Shown piece by piece: positions 16,913 through 26,384 of a stretch of DNA of 64,000 nt; the stretch's first letter is position 1; every line of letters starts with the position of its first letter. The notes under the pieces are model-generated. The model saw nothing but the letters and a program-made list of their open reading frames with translations, did no database searches and was not told the DNA's origin. The DNA comes from Pseudooceanicola nitratireducens (lineage in GTDB: Bacteria; Pseudomonadota; Alphaproteobacteria; Rhodobacterales; Rhodobacteraceae). A program made the translations under genes and the position numbers. The DNA lies in the NCBI RefSeq assembly GCF_900109195.1, contig NZ_FNZG01000002.1, positions 690,191 through 754,190 on the forward strand, read 5' to 3'.

Positions 16913-19525
16913 ATGACTGACCGTTCGATCCTTGCCCAGACCCTGACCCGTGTTGCGCGCCCGCTGGCGCTGACCCGGGCCGGACTGGTGGCGGAGCGGG
17001 CGGCGCGGGCCTTCTGGCCATTGTGGAGCGTGCTGATCCTGACGCTTGGCCTTTTGATGCTGGGCGTGCAGGACCTTGTCCGGGTCGAAGCCGTCTGGGC
17101 CACGGGCGCGGCGCTGGCGGTGCTGGCGCTTGGCGGGCTGGTCTATGGCGCGCGGATGTTCCGCTGGCCCAGCCGCGAAGAGGCCTTGCTGCGCCTCGAT
17201 GCCTCGCTGACGGGGCGGCCGCTGCAGACGCTGCGCGATGCGCAGACCGTCGGGGCAGGGGACCTGGGGTCGGAACGGCTCTGGGCGGCGCACCAGGCAC
17301 GCATGGCCGAGCGCGCGGCGCAGGCCCGTGCGGTCGAACCCGATCTGCGGGTCAGTAGCCGCGACCGCTTTGGCCTGCGTTTCGTTGCCCTGACGATCCT
17401 GATGGTCTCGGTCCTGTTCGGGTCGGTCTGGCGCGTCGGATCGGTGACCGGGATGGCCCCGGGGGCCGGGGCCGCGCTTGCGGCCGGGCCTTCGTGGGAA
17501 GGCTGGATCGAGCCTCCGTTGTACACCGGGTTGCCGGTGCTTTACCTGGCTGACCTGGACGATGTGATCCGGGTGCCGCAGGGATCCAAGGCCACCATCC
17601 GCCTTTATGGCGAAGTGGGGGCCTTGGCCGTTGAACAAACCGTCACCGACACCCCGGCCGAGGACGGGGCCATCGCCCAGGTCTTCCCGCTGGACCGCGA
17701 CGGGCAAATCGCTATCACCGGCCCGGGCGGTGAGGCCTGGCAGGTCGCGCTGACCCCGGATGCGGTGCCACAGGTTGTCGCCACGGGGCCGGCGCGGGCC
17801 AGCCTGCGCGGTGAATTCCAGCTGCCGTTCCAGGCCAGTGACGACCATGGCATCGAAATGGGCGAGGCCGAGATCACGCTGGATCTGTCCCGCGTCGACC
17901 GCCGCTATGGTCTGACGATCGATCCCGAACCGCGCGAGGCGATCCGCCTGCCGCTGCCCCTTCCGATCGCCGGCGACCGCACCGCCTTTTCGCAAGAGCT
18001 GATCGACGATCTGTCCGAACATCCCTACGCCAACATGCCCGTGACCATCGTGCTGCGTGCCACCGATGCCGCCGGGCAGACCGGCGTCTCTGAACGGTTC
18101 GAGACGGAACTGGCCGCGCGCCGGTTCTTTGACCCGCTGGCCGCGACACTGATCGAACAGCGCCGCGACCTGCTGTGGAGCCGCGACAACGTGCGCCGCA
18201 TCGTTCAGGTGATGAAGGCCGTGTCCTGGCAGCCCGAGGGGCTGTTCCGGTCCGACACCGCCTATCTGCGCATGCGGGTGCTGCTGCGCCGGATGGACAC
18301 GGTCAGCCGCTACACCCGCCTGTCCGATACCCAGGTCGAAGACATGGCCCAGGCGCTGTGGGATCTTGCCCTGCTGATCGAGGACGGCGACCTGGACGAC
18401 GCCCGCGAACGGATGCAGCGCGCGCAGGAACGCCTGTCCGAGGCGATGAAGAACGGTGCCACCAACGAGGAAATCGCCCGCCTGATGCAGGAACTGCGCG
18501 ATGCCACGCAGGATTACATGCGTCAGCTGTCGCGCGAGGCGGCCGAGGATGGCCAGATGGGCGAAGAGCTGTCGGCCGAGCAGATGGAAAACGCCATGCG
18601 CCTGGGGCAGGACGACCTGCAGGCGATGATGGACCGCATCCAGGAGCTGATGGAACAGGGCCGCATGGCCGAGGCCCAGCAGGCCCTGGAAGAGCTTCAG
18701 CGCATGATGGAGAACATGCGCGTCACCCAGGGCCAGGGCGGGCAGCAGCAATCCCCGGGCCAGCAGGCGATGGAGGGGCTGTCGGAAACGCTTCGTGATC
18801 AGCAGGGTCTGTCGGATCAGGCCTTCCGCGACCTTCAGGAACAGTTCAACCCGAACGCCAATCGCGGTGAAAGCCAGCAGAACCAGGGGCGCAGCGGCAA
18901 CCAGGGGCAGGGCCAGCAGCACGGCCAGGGTCAGCAACCCGGCCAGCAGGGCCAGGGTCAGCAGCCTGGTCAACAGCCGGGCCAGCAACCCGGTCAGCAA
19001 CCTGGCGGATCGCAATCGGGCGGCGGCATGGAGGGCGACCTGGCCAACCGCCAGCAGGCCCTGCGTGACGAATTGAACCGCCAGCGCGGCAACCTGCCGG
19101 GCATGAGCGGTGAGGCCGGGCAAGCCGCGCGCGAGGCACTGGAACGCGCCGAACGGGCCATGCGCGGGGCCGAGGACGCGCTGCGCAGCGACGATCTGGC
19201 CGAAGCCATCGACCAGCAGGCCGAGGCAATGGACGCCCTGCGAGACGGTATCCGCAACATGGGCGAAGCCATGGCCGAGGAACAGCGCCAAGCTGGCAGC
19301 CAGCAGGGCCAGGCCCAGGGCAATGCCGGCGGCGAACAGAACGACCCGCTTGGCCGCAACGCCGGCACCAGCGGCGAGATGGGCAGCCAGCGCGACATGC
19401 TTCAGGACCGCGACGTCTATCGCCGCGCGCTGGAACTTGAGGAAGAACTGCGCCGCCGCTCGGGCGAAGGCGACCGCCCCGAAGTGGAACGCGATTACCT
19501 GAAACGGCTTCTGGAACGCTTCTGA
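16913..19525 (+). CDS. Large DUF4175/TIGR02302-type membrane protein with Gln/Gly/Pro repeat
   Basis: 870 residues. Two N-terminal membrane segments (near residues 36-85) and a third (near 158-180) are followed by a periplasmic-looking domain and a long charged helical region rich in Gln, Glu and Met (residues 450-640). Residues about 660-700 are low-complexity GQ/GQQP repeats. The order matches the alphaproteobacterial family TIGR02302, whose role is unknown. It follows lysA by 100 bases. Its antisense strand is open for 847 codons only because of GC bias. Confidence 0.83.
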   Translation: MTDRSILAQTLTRVARPLALTRAGLVAERAARAFWPLWSVLILTLGLLMLGVQDLVRVEAVWATGAALAVLALGGLVYGARMFRWPSREEALLRLDASLTGRPLQTLRDAQTVGAGDLGSERLWAAHQARMAERAAQARAVEPDLRVSSRDRFGLRFVALTILMVSVLFGSVWRVGSVTGMAPGAGAALAAGPSWEGWIEPPLYTGLPVLYLADLDDVIRVPQGSKATIRLYGEVGALAVEQTVTDTPAEDGAIAQVFPLDRDGQIAITGPGGEAWQVALTPDAVPQVVATGPARASLRGEFQLPFQASDDHGIEMGEAEITLDLSRVDRRYGLTIDPEPREAIRLPLPLPIAGDRTAFSQELIDDLSEHPYANMPVTIVLRATDAAGQTGVSERFETELAARRFFDPLAATLIEQRRDLLWSRDNVRRIVQVMKAVSWQPEGLFRSDTAYLRMRVLLRRMDTVSRYTRLSDTQVEDMAQALWDLALLIEDGDLDDARERMQRAQERLSEAMKNGATNEEIARLMQELRDATQDYMRQLSREAAEDGQMGEELSAEQMENAMRLGQDDLQAMMDRIQELMEQGRMAEAQQALEELQRMMENMRVTQGQGGQQQSPGQQAMEGLSETLRDQQGLSDQAFRDLQEQFNPNANRGESQQNQGRSGNQGQGQQHGQGQQPGQQGQGQQPGQQPGQQPGQQPGGSQSGGGMEGDLANRQQALRDELNRQRGNLPGMSGEAGQAAREALERAERAMRGAEDALRSDDLAEAIDQQAEAMDALRDGIRNMGEAMAEEQRQAGSQQGQAQGNAGGEQNDPLGRNAGTSGEMGSQRDMLQDRDVYRRALELEEELRRRSGEGDRPEVERDYLKRLLERF

Positions 19526-19955
19526 TCCTATAGTCGCGGGGCCCGTTCAGGCCCTGCGCGCCGATCGTTGGATTGGGCCATTCGGCGGCGAAGCCCCGGA
19601 CCCTGTGGTCTTTATGGGCTGCGCATGTCCCGGTTTTCCGGTCCTCGCTCCGGCGGCAGCGATCTATCGGCCTTCGATCCACGGCCCCTTGTCCATTGCA
19701 AGCCGATCCTTCGAACTGCATCAGGCCGGGCCCAAAAGGACGGCTCTGCAGTCCTTGGCCCCGCGATGCACCGGCCTAAGATCTGGGCCCCCTTGACCCG
19801 CGGACGACAGGGGAAATTCCCGCGGTGCCGGTCAATGCTCCGCGAAGCCCTGCGACACCGTCGCTGGCCCTCGGGTCGCGGGACAAACCGAATGCGACGG
19901 CCCAAGCCAAGGCTCGTACCCCGTCTTGCCAAGAGACTTGACCTATAGGCCTTGA
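19526..19955. other. Convergent intergenic region, nothing recognised
   Basis: 430 bases between two convergent genes. A weak stem CGGGGCC...GGCCCTG sits at 19535-19557, shortly after the DUF4175 stop. The rest shows no coding bias, RNA signature or repeat that I can identify. Confidence 0.5.
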
Positions 19956-21152
19956 TTACTGCCCGTCGCCCGTTGCGGCGTCCAGCTTGTCGGCCAGGAT
20001 CTCGGCCTTTTCGTCCAGCCAGACCCGCCCGCGATCGACGGTTTCGGTATAGGCCGTCATCACGCCGTTCAGGGCAGGGATCGCCTGGCCGATCTTGGGG
20101 GCCTGCAGATAGATCACCGCAGCCACCACCATCAGGATCAGGATCGACATGAATCCGCTGCGGAACCCGCGCCGCTGGTCCTTGGCGGCCTGGCGGCTGT
20201 TGCGGGGATCCACCTTGCGGCCGGGTTCCCCGCGACGGCGCAGCGAGGAATTGATCTCTTCGATATCGGGCAGCAGGTCGCGGCGGGGCGCGGCCTGGGC
20301 GGGGTCGGCGCTGCGGCCCGGAGTGGCGCTGGCCGGGACAGGCGGGGCCGGGGGCTCGGCCTGGCGGACGCGGGCCAGGCGGCTTTCGGCGGCCACCTCT
20401 CGGCGCGGCGGGGGCGGCGGCACGGCGGCGGGCACGTCCAGGCCCAGCTCGGGCTGGCTTTCCAGCGGATCGCTCTGCCTTGCGCGTTCTTCGTACTGCG
20501 CCTCTTGCTGGAGGATCGATTTCACCTCGTCCGACAGAGGTTTACGGCGCGGCTGAAGGCCCGGGGGCGGCCCGGCGCTTTCCTCGTCGTCCTCATCCTC
20601 ATAATCGTCGTCTTCGCTGTCCCAGTCGATATCGTCCAGGCTTTGCACATCCGGCATCACAGCCCGCGTGGGCGCAGCGGGGGCTTCAGGATCATCCGGC
20701 AGCGGCGCGAAGGCCTCGGCCGGGCTGTCCTGCGGGCGGGCTTTGGTCCCCTGGTCGGTCATGGGGGCGTCGTCGACATCGACCATCCCGTCCTCGGTGC
20801 CGACATCGGCGATGTCGCCTGCGTCGTCCTCGGGATCTTCGGGGTCGAAATCGTCGATGTCGTCCAGCGGGTCCAGCTCGCCTGCCTCTGCGGCGGCGCT
20901 CAGCTCATCGACATAGTCTTCGGGTTCGCTGTCCTCGCTGTGGTCGTCACCGGACCAGGCGTCTTCGTCCTCGGCCTCATCCAATGCAGCGGCCAGGGCG
21001 GGATCATAGTCTCCGTCCTCGTTCAGCTGATCGGGGTGATACTGATACCAGGTGTCGCCGCAATTCGAACATTGCACGTCACGCCCAGAGGCTGGGATGA
21101 CCTCGTCCGGCACATCGTATTCCGCGCCGCAATTCGGGCATGTCAGTCGCAT
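19956..21152 (-). CDS. MJ0042-type zinc-ribbon protein with acidic linker and one membrane segment
   Basis: About 398 residues. The N-terminus (MRLTCPNCGAEYDVPDEVIP ... VQCSNCGDTWYQ) is a zinc ribbon with two CxxC pairs, the MJ0042 family found in alphaproteobacteria. A 200-residue Asp/Glu-rich, probably disordered, stretch follows, then Pro-rich and Arg-rich parts and one membrane helix (FMSILILMVVAAVIYL) near residue 345. Function is unknown. GCGGAGGA precedes the ATG at 21152; the longer frame is not supported. Diverges from ftsE. Confidence 0.85.
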   Translation of the reverse strand: MRLTCPNCGAEYDVPDEVIPASGRDVQCSNCGDTWYQYHPDQLNEDGDYDPALAAALDEAEDEDAWSGDDHSEDSEPEDYVDELSAAAEAGELDPLDDIDDFDPEDPEDDAGDIADVGTEDGMVDVDDAPMTDQGTKARPQDSPAEAFAPLPDDPEAPAAPTRAVMPDVQSLDDIDWDSEDDDYEDEDDEESAGPPPGLQPRRKPLSDEVKSILQQEAQYEERARQSDPLESQPELGLDVPAAVPPPPPRREVAAESRLARVRQAEPPAPPVPASATPGRSADPAQAAPRRDLLPDIEEINSSLRRRGEPGRKVDPRNSRQAAKDQRRGFRSGFMSILILMVVAAVIYLQAPKIGQAIPALNGVMTAYTETVDRGRVWLDEKAEILADKLDAATGDGQ

Positions 21153-21297
21153 CAGTCCTCCGCCTGCTCCGCGGCTTGATCCAAAGGATGGCTTATCTTG
21201 TATCTGCTTAGGGGAAAAACGCAATCTTCCCCTGCGCCCTTGCAATTGAATCCTTGGCCCGCGTGGTGCAGATATGAGCGACAGAACGGGGGCGCGC

Positions 21298-21975
21298 GTG
21301 ATCGAGCTTGAAAATCTTGCCTATAGCTACGGCGGGGGCGAATTGCTGAGTGACGTGTCGCTCAAGCTGGCCCCGGGGTCGTTCCATTTCCTGACCGGCC
21401 CGTCCGGCGCGGGCAAGACGACCTTTCTTAAACTGTGCTATGGCGCGCTGGTGCCGACATCCGGTTTCGTGCGGATCTTTGACCGGGACGTGCGGGACAT
21501 GTCGCGCGATGACGTGGCCCAGATCCGCCGCCGGATCGGCGTTGTGCACCAGGACTGCCAGTTCCTGGACCACCTGCCGCTTTATGAAAACGTGGCGCTG
21601 CCGCTGACGGTCGCGGGCTTCGATGTCGCGGGCGAGGCCGAGAACCTGCGCGACCTGCTGGCCTGGTGCGGGCTGGAGCCGCGCGCCAACGCCCTGCCGC
21701 CGCAGCTGTCGGGCGGGGAACGTCAGCGGGCGGCGCTGGCCCGGGCGGTGATCCTGTCGCCCGACGTGGTGCTGGCGGATGAACCCACGGGCAACGTCGA
21801 CTGGGAGATGTCTCAGCGGCTGCTTACCCTGCTGGTCGAGCTGAACCGCATGGGCAAGACGGTGCTGATCGCGACCCATGACCTAGGCCTGATCCGGGCG
21901 GCGAAACAGCAGGTGCAGGCACGGGTGCTGCGGATTTCCAACCGGCGGCTTCAGCTGGCGGGGGCGGACCTGTGA
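21298..21975 (+). CDS. ftsE: Cell-division ATP-binding protein FtsE
   Basis: ABC ATPase that pairs with FtsX to activate septal peptidoglycan hydrolases. Walker A GPSGAGKTTF, Q-loop VHQDCQFL, signature LSGGERQRAALARA and Walker B VVLADEPTGNVDWE are all intact. The GTG at 21298 (IELENLAYSYGG) follows GGGGGCGCGC and matches the usual FtsE start; ATG 21274 upstream adds eight residues but lacks a ribosome binding site. The gene overlaps ftsX by four bases. Confidence 0.92.
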   Translation: MIELENLAYSYGGGELLSDVSLKLAPGSFHFLTGPSGAGKTTFLKLCYGALVPTSGFVRIFDRDVRDMSRDDVAQIRRRIGVVHQDCQFLDHLPLYENVALPLTVAGFDVAGEAENLRDLLAWCGLEPRANALPPQLSGGERQRAALARAVILSPDVVLADEPTGNVDWEMSQRLLTLLVELNRMGKTVLIATHDLGLIRAAKQQVQARVLRISNRRLQLAGADL

Positions 21976-22874
21976 AACAGCTGCGCAAGATCCGCGATTT
22001 CCTGTCCGGCGATGCCTCGGCCGACCGGGTGGTGCCGCCCTCGGGGCAGACGGCGCATCTGACGCTATTTGCCTCAGCCGTGATGGCCTTTCTGGCGGTC
22101 TTTGCCCTGGCCCTGTCGCTGGCAGCCGGCCGCCTGGCCGACAAATGGAGCGATGAGCTGGCCCGCGCCTCGACCGTGCGGATTTCGGCCCCCGAGGATC
22201 AGATGCAGGCACAGACCCAGGCCGCGCTGCGGGTGCTCGAGACGACCGAGGGCATCGCTTCGGCCCGGGCGCTGACGGCGCAGGAACAACAGGCGCTGCT
22301 GGCCCCCTGGTTCGGTCAGAACGTCCCGGTCGAGGCCCTGCCGGTGCCGCAGCTGATCGAGGTGATCGAGACCGATGCAGGCTATGACGGCGCGGGCCTG
22401 CGTCTGCGCCTCTCGGCCGAGGCCCCTGGTGCGGTGCTGGACGATCACACCCGCTGGCGGCGGCCCCTGGTGCAGGCGGCGGAACGGCTTCGGCTTCTGG
22501 CGGTGATGTCGATCCTGCTGATCAGCGGGGCCATGGCGGCGATCATCACGCTGGCGGCCAATGCGGCGCTGGCCTCCAATGCCCAGGTCATCGGCGTGCT
22601 GCGCCTGGTCGGGGCTGAGGACCGCTATATCGCCAATGCCTTCGTGCGCCGCTTTACCCTGCGCAGCCTTGCGGGCGCGCTGGTCGGCATGGGGGTGGGC
22701 GCGATCGCGATCCTCTTCCTGCCGTCGGCAGCGACCGAGATCGGGTTTCTCACCGGGCTGGGATTTGCCGGGGCGGAATGGTTCCTGCCGCTGGTCGTGC
22801 CGTTGGTCGGCGCGGCGGTGGCCTATCTTGCGACGCGCCGGGCGTCGCTGCGGGTGCTGGGGGCGCTGACATGA
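21972..22874 (+). CDS. ftsX: Cell-division membrane protein FtsX
   Basis: Membrane partner of FtsE, about 300 residues. An N-terminal membrane helix (LFASAVMAFLAVFALALSLAAG) is followed by a periplasmic domain of about 110 residues, then three C-terminal helices, the usual four-helix FtsX plan. VIGVLRLVGAEDRYIANAFVRRF is the cytoplasmic coupling loop. The start is a GTG in the GTGA overlap with ftsE; the stop overlaps the next ATG. Sequence divergence is high, as usual for alphaproteobacterial FtsX. Confidence 0.9.
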   Translation: MKQLRKIRDFLSGDASADRVVPPSGQTAHLTLFASAVMAFLAVFALALSLAAGRLADKWSDELARASTVRISAPEDQMQAQTQAALRVLETTEGIASARALTAQEQQALLAPWFGQNVPVEALPVPQLIEVIETDAGYDGAGLRLRLSAEAPGAVLDDHTRWRRPLVQAAERLRLLAVMSILLISGAMAAIITLAANAALASNAQVIGVLRLVGAEDRYIANAFVRRFTLRSLAGALVGMGVGAIAILFLPSAATEIGFLTGLGFAGAEWFLPLVVPLVGAAVAYLATRRASLRVLGALT

Positions 22875-23593
22875 TCCAATACATCCGGTCCGTGGTGTTC
22901 ATCATCCAGATGTACGCGGCCATGGCGATCATGGCGGTCTATTACACCCCGCTTGCCATCTTCCGCCGCGACGCCGCCTATGACGCGGTGCGGACCTATT
23001 GCCGCTACGTGCGCTGGTCGGCGCGCTGGCTTGTCGGGCTGCGGTCCGAAGTGCGCGGTGAGATCCCGACCGGAGAGGTCATCATCGCCTCGAAACATCA
23101 AAGCTTCTTCGACATCATCCTGATCGTCAGCGAAGTGCCGCGCCCGAAGTTCATCATGAAGGCGAGCCTCGTCTACGCGCCGATCCTGGGCTGGTTCGCC
23201 CTGCGCATCGGCTGCGTTCCGGTGAACCGCGGCAAACGCGCCGAGGCGATCCGCCAGATGATGCGCGGCGTGACCGCAGGCGATGCGCCCGCGGGTCAGC
23301 TGATCATCTATCCGCAAGGCACGCGCGTCGCGCCGGGGGTGGACAAGCCCTACAAGGTCGGCACGGCGGTGATCTACGAGGAAACAGGCCAGATCTGCGT
23401 GCCGGCGGCGACCAATGTAGGCGTCTTCTGGCCGCGCCAAGGCCTTCTGCGCAAACCGGGCCTCGCCGTGGTGGAGTTCCTGCCGCCGATCCCTCCGGGC
23501 CGGGACCGCAATGCCTTCATGGAAGACCTCGAACGCGAGATCGAGACCGCCAGCGATGCCCTGATGCGCGACGCAGGCTTTCCGCTGACCTAA
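22871..23593 (+). CDS. plsC: 1-acyl-sn-glycerol-3-phosphate acyltransferase
   Basis: Adds the second acyl chain to lysophosphatidic acid in membrane lipid synthesis. 240 residues with an N-terminal membrane helix. The HX4D catalytic motif is HQSFFD and the glycerol-phosphate binding motif appears as YPQGTR, with Gln in place of the common Glu, as often seen in alphaproteobacterial PlsC. Starts inside the ATGA overlap with ftsX, so phospholipid synthesis is translationally linked to division genes here. Confidence 0.88.
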   Translation: MIQYIRSVVFIIQMYAAMAIMAVYYTPLAIFRRDAAYDAVRTYCRYVRWSARWLVGLRSEVRGEIPTGEVIIASKHQSFFDIILIVSEVPRPKFIMKASLVYAPILGWFALRIGCVPVNRGKRAEAIRQMMRGVTAGDAPAGQLIIYPQGTRVAPGVDKPYKVGTAVIYEETGQICVPAATNVGVFWPRQGLLRKPGLAVVEFLPPIPPGRDRNAFMEDLEREIETASDALMRDAGFPLT

Positions 23594-23614
23594 TCGCCCG
23601 AGTTCCAAAGGCGT

Positions 23615-23784
23615 AATCCAATAGCGCGCCTGCGGCGCATTCCATTCAATTTAAAGGGGGCCAGCCCCCTTGCGACAAAGCTGAAGCTTTGCCGCTATCC
23701 CCAGGGATATTTGTGAAAACCAAAGAGGCATGACACCTGCTCTCTTTGGTTTTTGAAAATATCCCCGCCGGAGGCATCCGAGGC
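23615..23784. repeat. Composite intergenic repeat, copy E (two inverted units)
   Basis: Order: GCGCCTGCGGCGCATTCC, AAGGGGGC/GCCCCCTT palindrome (near 23653), CAAAGC/GCTTTG palindrome, then GGGATATTT and AAAACCAAAGAG. A second, inverted ATATTT unit (23742-23784) closes a near-perfect 22-bp inverted repeat with the first. Confidence 0.75.
23716..23754. terminator. Bidirectional terminator between plsC and lpd
   Basis: Perfect 12-bp stem AAAACCAAAGAG (23716-23727) and CTCTTTGGTTTT (23742-23753) with a 14-base loop and T/A runs at both ends. It is AT-rich for this genome and forms the core of repeat copy E between two convergent genes. Confidence 0.7.
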
Positions 23785-23873
23785 GTCAGCCCCGCCTGCG
23801 GGGATGACGGCGAGTAGAAAAGATTGCGTCGCCCCGAGGGGCGGCGCTCAATTGGGTCAGGGGCGGTGGCGGA

Positions 23874-25262
23874 TCACATGTGGATCGGGCCGTCGCCACA
23901 GGCGAGGGCGGCTTCGCGGACCGCCTCGGAATAGGTCGGGTGGGCGTGGCAGGTCAGGGCCAGGTCCTGGGCCGAGGCACCGAATTCCATGGCCACGCAG
24001 ATCTCGTGGATCAGGTCGCCGGCGGCGGGGCCAACGATATGCGCGCCCAAGATGCGGTCGGTTTCCTTGTCGGCGAGGATCTTGACGAAGCCGTCGCCGG
24101 CAAAGATGGCCTTGGCGCGGGCGTTGCCCATGAAGGAGAACTTGCCGGCCTTGTAGGCGCGGCCTTCGTCCCTCAGCTGCTCTTCGGTCTTGCCGACGGA
24201 TGCGACCTCGGGGTGGGTGTAGATCACGCCGGGGATCACATCGTAGTTCACGTGCCCATGCTTGCCGGCGATGACCTCGGCCACGGCCATGCCTTCATCC
24301 TCGGCCTTGTGGGCCAGCATCGGGCCTACGATGGCGTCACCGATGGCATAGACACCCTTGACGTTGGTTGCCCAGTGGCCGTCGGTCTTGACCTGGCCGC
24401 GGTCGGTCATCTCGACGCCGAGGTCGGACAGGCCGAGGCCGTCGGTATAGGCTTTGCGGCCCGTGGCGATCAGCACGACATCCGCGTCCAGCTGGGTTTC
24501 GCTGTCGTCCTTGCGGGACTTGTAGGTCAGCTTGGCCTTGGTTTTGGTGGTCTCGACCGATTGCACGGCGGCGTTCAGGATGAACTCCATCCCCTGCTTT
24601 TTCAGCAGCTTCTGCAGCGTGCGCTGAACTTCCTTGTCCATGCCGGGGGTGATGTGGTCGAGGAATTCGACAACCGTCACCTCGGTCCCCAGGCGGGCGT
24701 AGACCGAGCCCATTTCAAGGCCGATGACGCCGGCACCGACGACGATCATCTTCTTGGGGATCTTGGGCAGCGACAGCGCGCCGGTCGAGGAGACGACGAT
24801 CTTTTCATCGATCTCGATGCCGGGCAGGGAGGAGGGTTCGGAGCCGCTGGCGACGATGATGTTCTTGGCCTCGTGGACCTCGTCCCCGACCTTGACCTTT
24901 CCGGCCTCGGGGATCGAGCCCCAGCCCTTCAGCCAGTCGATCTTGTTCTTCTTGAACAGGAATTCGATGCCGCCGGTGTTGCTGTCGACGACGGACTGCT
25001 TGTAGTCCTGCATGGTCGGCCAGTCGACCGAGGGGGCCTTGCCCTTCAGGCCCATTGTGGCAAAGTTATGCTCGGCCTCGTGCAGCTGATGGGTGGCATG
25101 CAGCAGCGCCTTGGAGGGGATGCAGCCCACATTCAGGCAGGTGCCGCCCAGGGTTTCACGGCCTTCGACCACGGCGGTCTTGAGGCCCAGCTGTGCGCAG
25201 CGGATGGCGGCCACGTAGCCGCCGGGGCCGGCGCCGATCACGATCACATCATAGGATGCCAT
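23874..25262 (-). CDS. lpd: Dihydrolipoyl dehydrogenase (E3)
   Basis: FAD flavoprotein that reoxidises lipoamide with NAD in 2-oxo-acid dehydrogenase complexes. 462 residues. FAD motif [13 protein letters not shown], redox disulfide [16 protein letters not shown] motif [13 protein letters not shown], and the C-terminal [15 protein letters not shown] with the catalytic His-Glu. It is the last gene of the odhAB group, so it most likely serves 2-oxoglutarate dehydrogenase; pyruvate dehydrogenase may use another E3 outside the window. Confidence 0.95.
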   Translation of the reverse strand: MASYDVIVIGAGPGGYVAAIRCAQLGLKTAVVEGRETLGGTCLNVGCIPSKALLHATHQLHEAEHNFATMGLKGKAPSVDWPTMQDYKQSVVDSNTGGIEFLFKKNKIDWLKGWGSIPEAGKVKVGDEVHEAKNIIVASGSEPSSLPGIEIDEKIVVSSTGALSLPKIPKKMIVVGAGVIGLEMGSVYARLGTEVTVVEFLDHITPGMDKEVQRTLQKLLKKQGMEFILNAAVQSVETTKTKAKLTYKSRKDDSETQLDADVVLIATGRKAYTDGLGLSDLGVEMTDRGQVKTDGHWATNVKGVYAIGDAIVGPMLAHKAEDEGMAVAEVIAGKHGHVNYDVIPGVIYTHPEVASVGKTEEQLRDEGRAYKAGKFSFMGNARAKAIFAGDGFVKILADKETDRILGAHIVGPAAGDLIHEICVAMEFGASAQDLALTCHAHPTYSEAVREAALACGDGPIHM

Positions 25263-25329
25263 TGGTTTCTCCTTGGTCTGGCCGGTCCGTCAGGGGACCG
25301 GTTCGGGTTGGTCCGGGGAAGGGGAGGGA

Positions 25330-25396
25330 AGGGGCGCTGCCCCTCTTGGCCGTGCCGGCCAATTCACCCCGGGATATTTCGGGCAAGAGGATGATC
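25330..25396. repeat. Composite intergenic repeat, copy B
   Basis: AGGGGC-GCT-GCCCCT palindrome (25330-25344), TTGGCCG/CGGCCAA palindrome (25346-25362), then CACCCCGGGATATTTCGGGCAAGAGGATGA. The last bases abut the stop codon of the MAPEG gene. Confidence 0.75.
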
Positions 25397-25805
25397 ATAT
25401 CAGCGCCGCGATCAACATGGTTGTCGTGGCCGCGAGGCCGGTCAGCCAGATCAGGCTGCGCCAGGGCACCCAGCCGAAGGCATAGGCGGGCACATAGGCC
25501 AGGCGCGCGGCGAGATAGATCCAGGCGCAGGTGGCGGTCAGCGGGGTGGATTGATCCCCGAGCGTCACGACGAGCACCGCAAGGGTGAAGAGGATCAGCC
25601 CTTCGAAATGGTTGTTCATGGCGCGGAAGATCCGGCCGGTGCGGGGGCTGACCTGGTCGATCAGCGGCCCGCCGAGTTTCTGCGGATCGCGCGGTCCGAG
25701 CGTCTTGCCCGAGGGGAGTTCAAGGTTCGCGGTCACGGACATCAGGGCTATCTGGCCGACCTGCAGCAGACCGGCGAGGGTCAGGGCGGTAAGTTCGGGT
25801 GTCAT
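25395..25805 (-). CDS. MAPEG-family membrane protein
   Basis: 136 residues with four predicted membrane helices, opening ELTALTLAGLLQVGQIALMS and containing NHFEGLILFTLAVLVV, which carries the family Asn-His-x-E glutathione-binding pattern, and AARLAYVPAYAFGW, the MAPEG RxxY-like region. Family members include glutathione S-transferases of membranes; the substrate is unknown. It overlaps the upstream unknown gene by four bases. Confidence 0.87.
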   Translation of the reverse strand: MTPELTALTLAGLLQVGQIALMSVTANLELPSGKTLGPRDPQKLGGPLIDQVSPRTGRIFRAMNNHFEGLILFTLAVLVVTLGDQSTPLTATCAWIYLAARLAYVPAYAFGWVPWRSLIWLTGLAATTTMLIAALI

Positions 25806-26326
25806 CGCGGGACCTCGTATTGCTGGGCCAGGGTGGAGAGGGTCGAGAGGACCTGGGGCGAGACCGTCCCCTGGGTGGTGTCGTCAAGCAGGTCCCTGAG
25901 CAGGTACCATTCGTCGTCGTTGGCGATCTTCCCGCGTTTCACCACCTTGTCGGCGGTTTTCTTCAGCAGACCGGCCTCGGCCAGGAACGAGATGTCGGTT
26001 CTTGCCTGGACGTCGGAAAGGAAGGCGGCGACCGCCTGGGAGAGGTCGGCATCGCCGGACCGGCGCATCCAGGTCAGTTCGCCGGCGGTGACGGAATACC
26101 AGGTCTGGATATCGCGCAGGAACTGGGCGTAGTGCGGGCCGGTATAGGCATCGAACCGGGCAAGGGTCTTTGCGCCGGGTTCAACGAATTCATCGGGATC
26201 GAAGGTCGCATCCGGGCCACGCACGGCCTGCCACCGGGCGATGCGCCAGTCGCGGTAGAGGTCCAGGCCGCGGAGCAGTCGGACGAGGTCTTGGCGGACC
26301 TGTTCTCTCGTGGCTTTGGGTGCCAT
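25802..26326 (-). CDS. Unknown conserved-looking cytoplasmic protein
   Basis: 174 residues, mainly helical, with no signal peptide or membrane segment. Patterns such as RQDLVRLLRGLDLYRDWRIARW, FVEPGAKTLARFDAYTGPHYAQFL and a C-terminal DEWYLLRDLLDD are visible, but I do not recognise the family. It lies between odhB and a MAPEG gene and overlaps the latter by four bases, so it is co-translated with the 2-oxoglutarate dehydrogenase group. Confidence 0.75.
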   Translation of the reverse strand: MAPKATREQVRQDLVRLLRGLDLYRDWRIARWQAVRGPDATFDPDEFVEPGAKTLARFDAYTGPHYAQFLRDIQTWYSVTAGELTWMRRSGDADLSQAVAAFLSDVQARTDISFLAEAGLLKKTADKVVKRGKIANDDEWYLLRDLLDDTTQGTVSPQVLSTLSTLAQQYEVPR

Positions 26327-26384
26327 GCGGGGGCCTCGGGCGGGAGGGTGCCCGGACCGCGGACGGTCCGGGCAGGATGTCGGA

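Noticed and set aside
16748-19291. 847-codon minus-strand open frame
   Set aside because: Antisense shadow of the DUF4175 gene and its Gln repeat.
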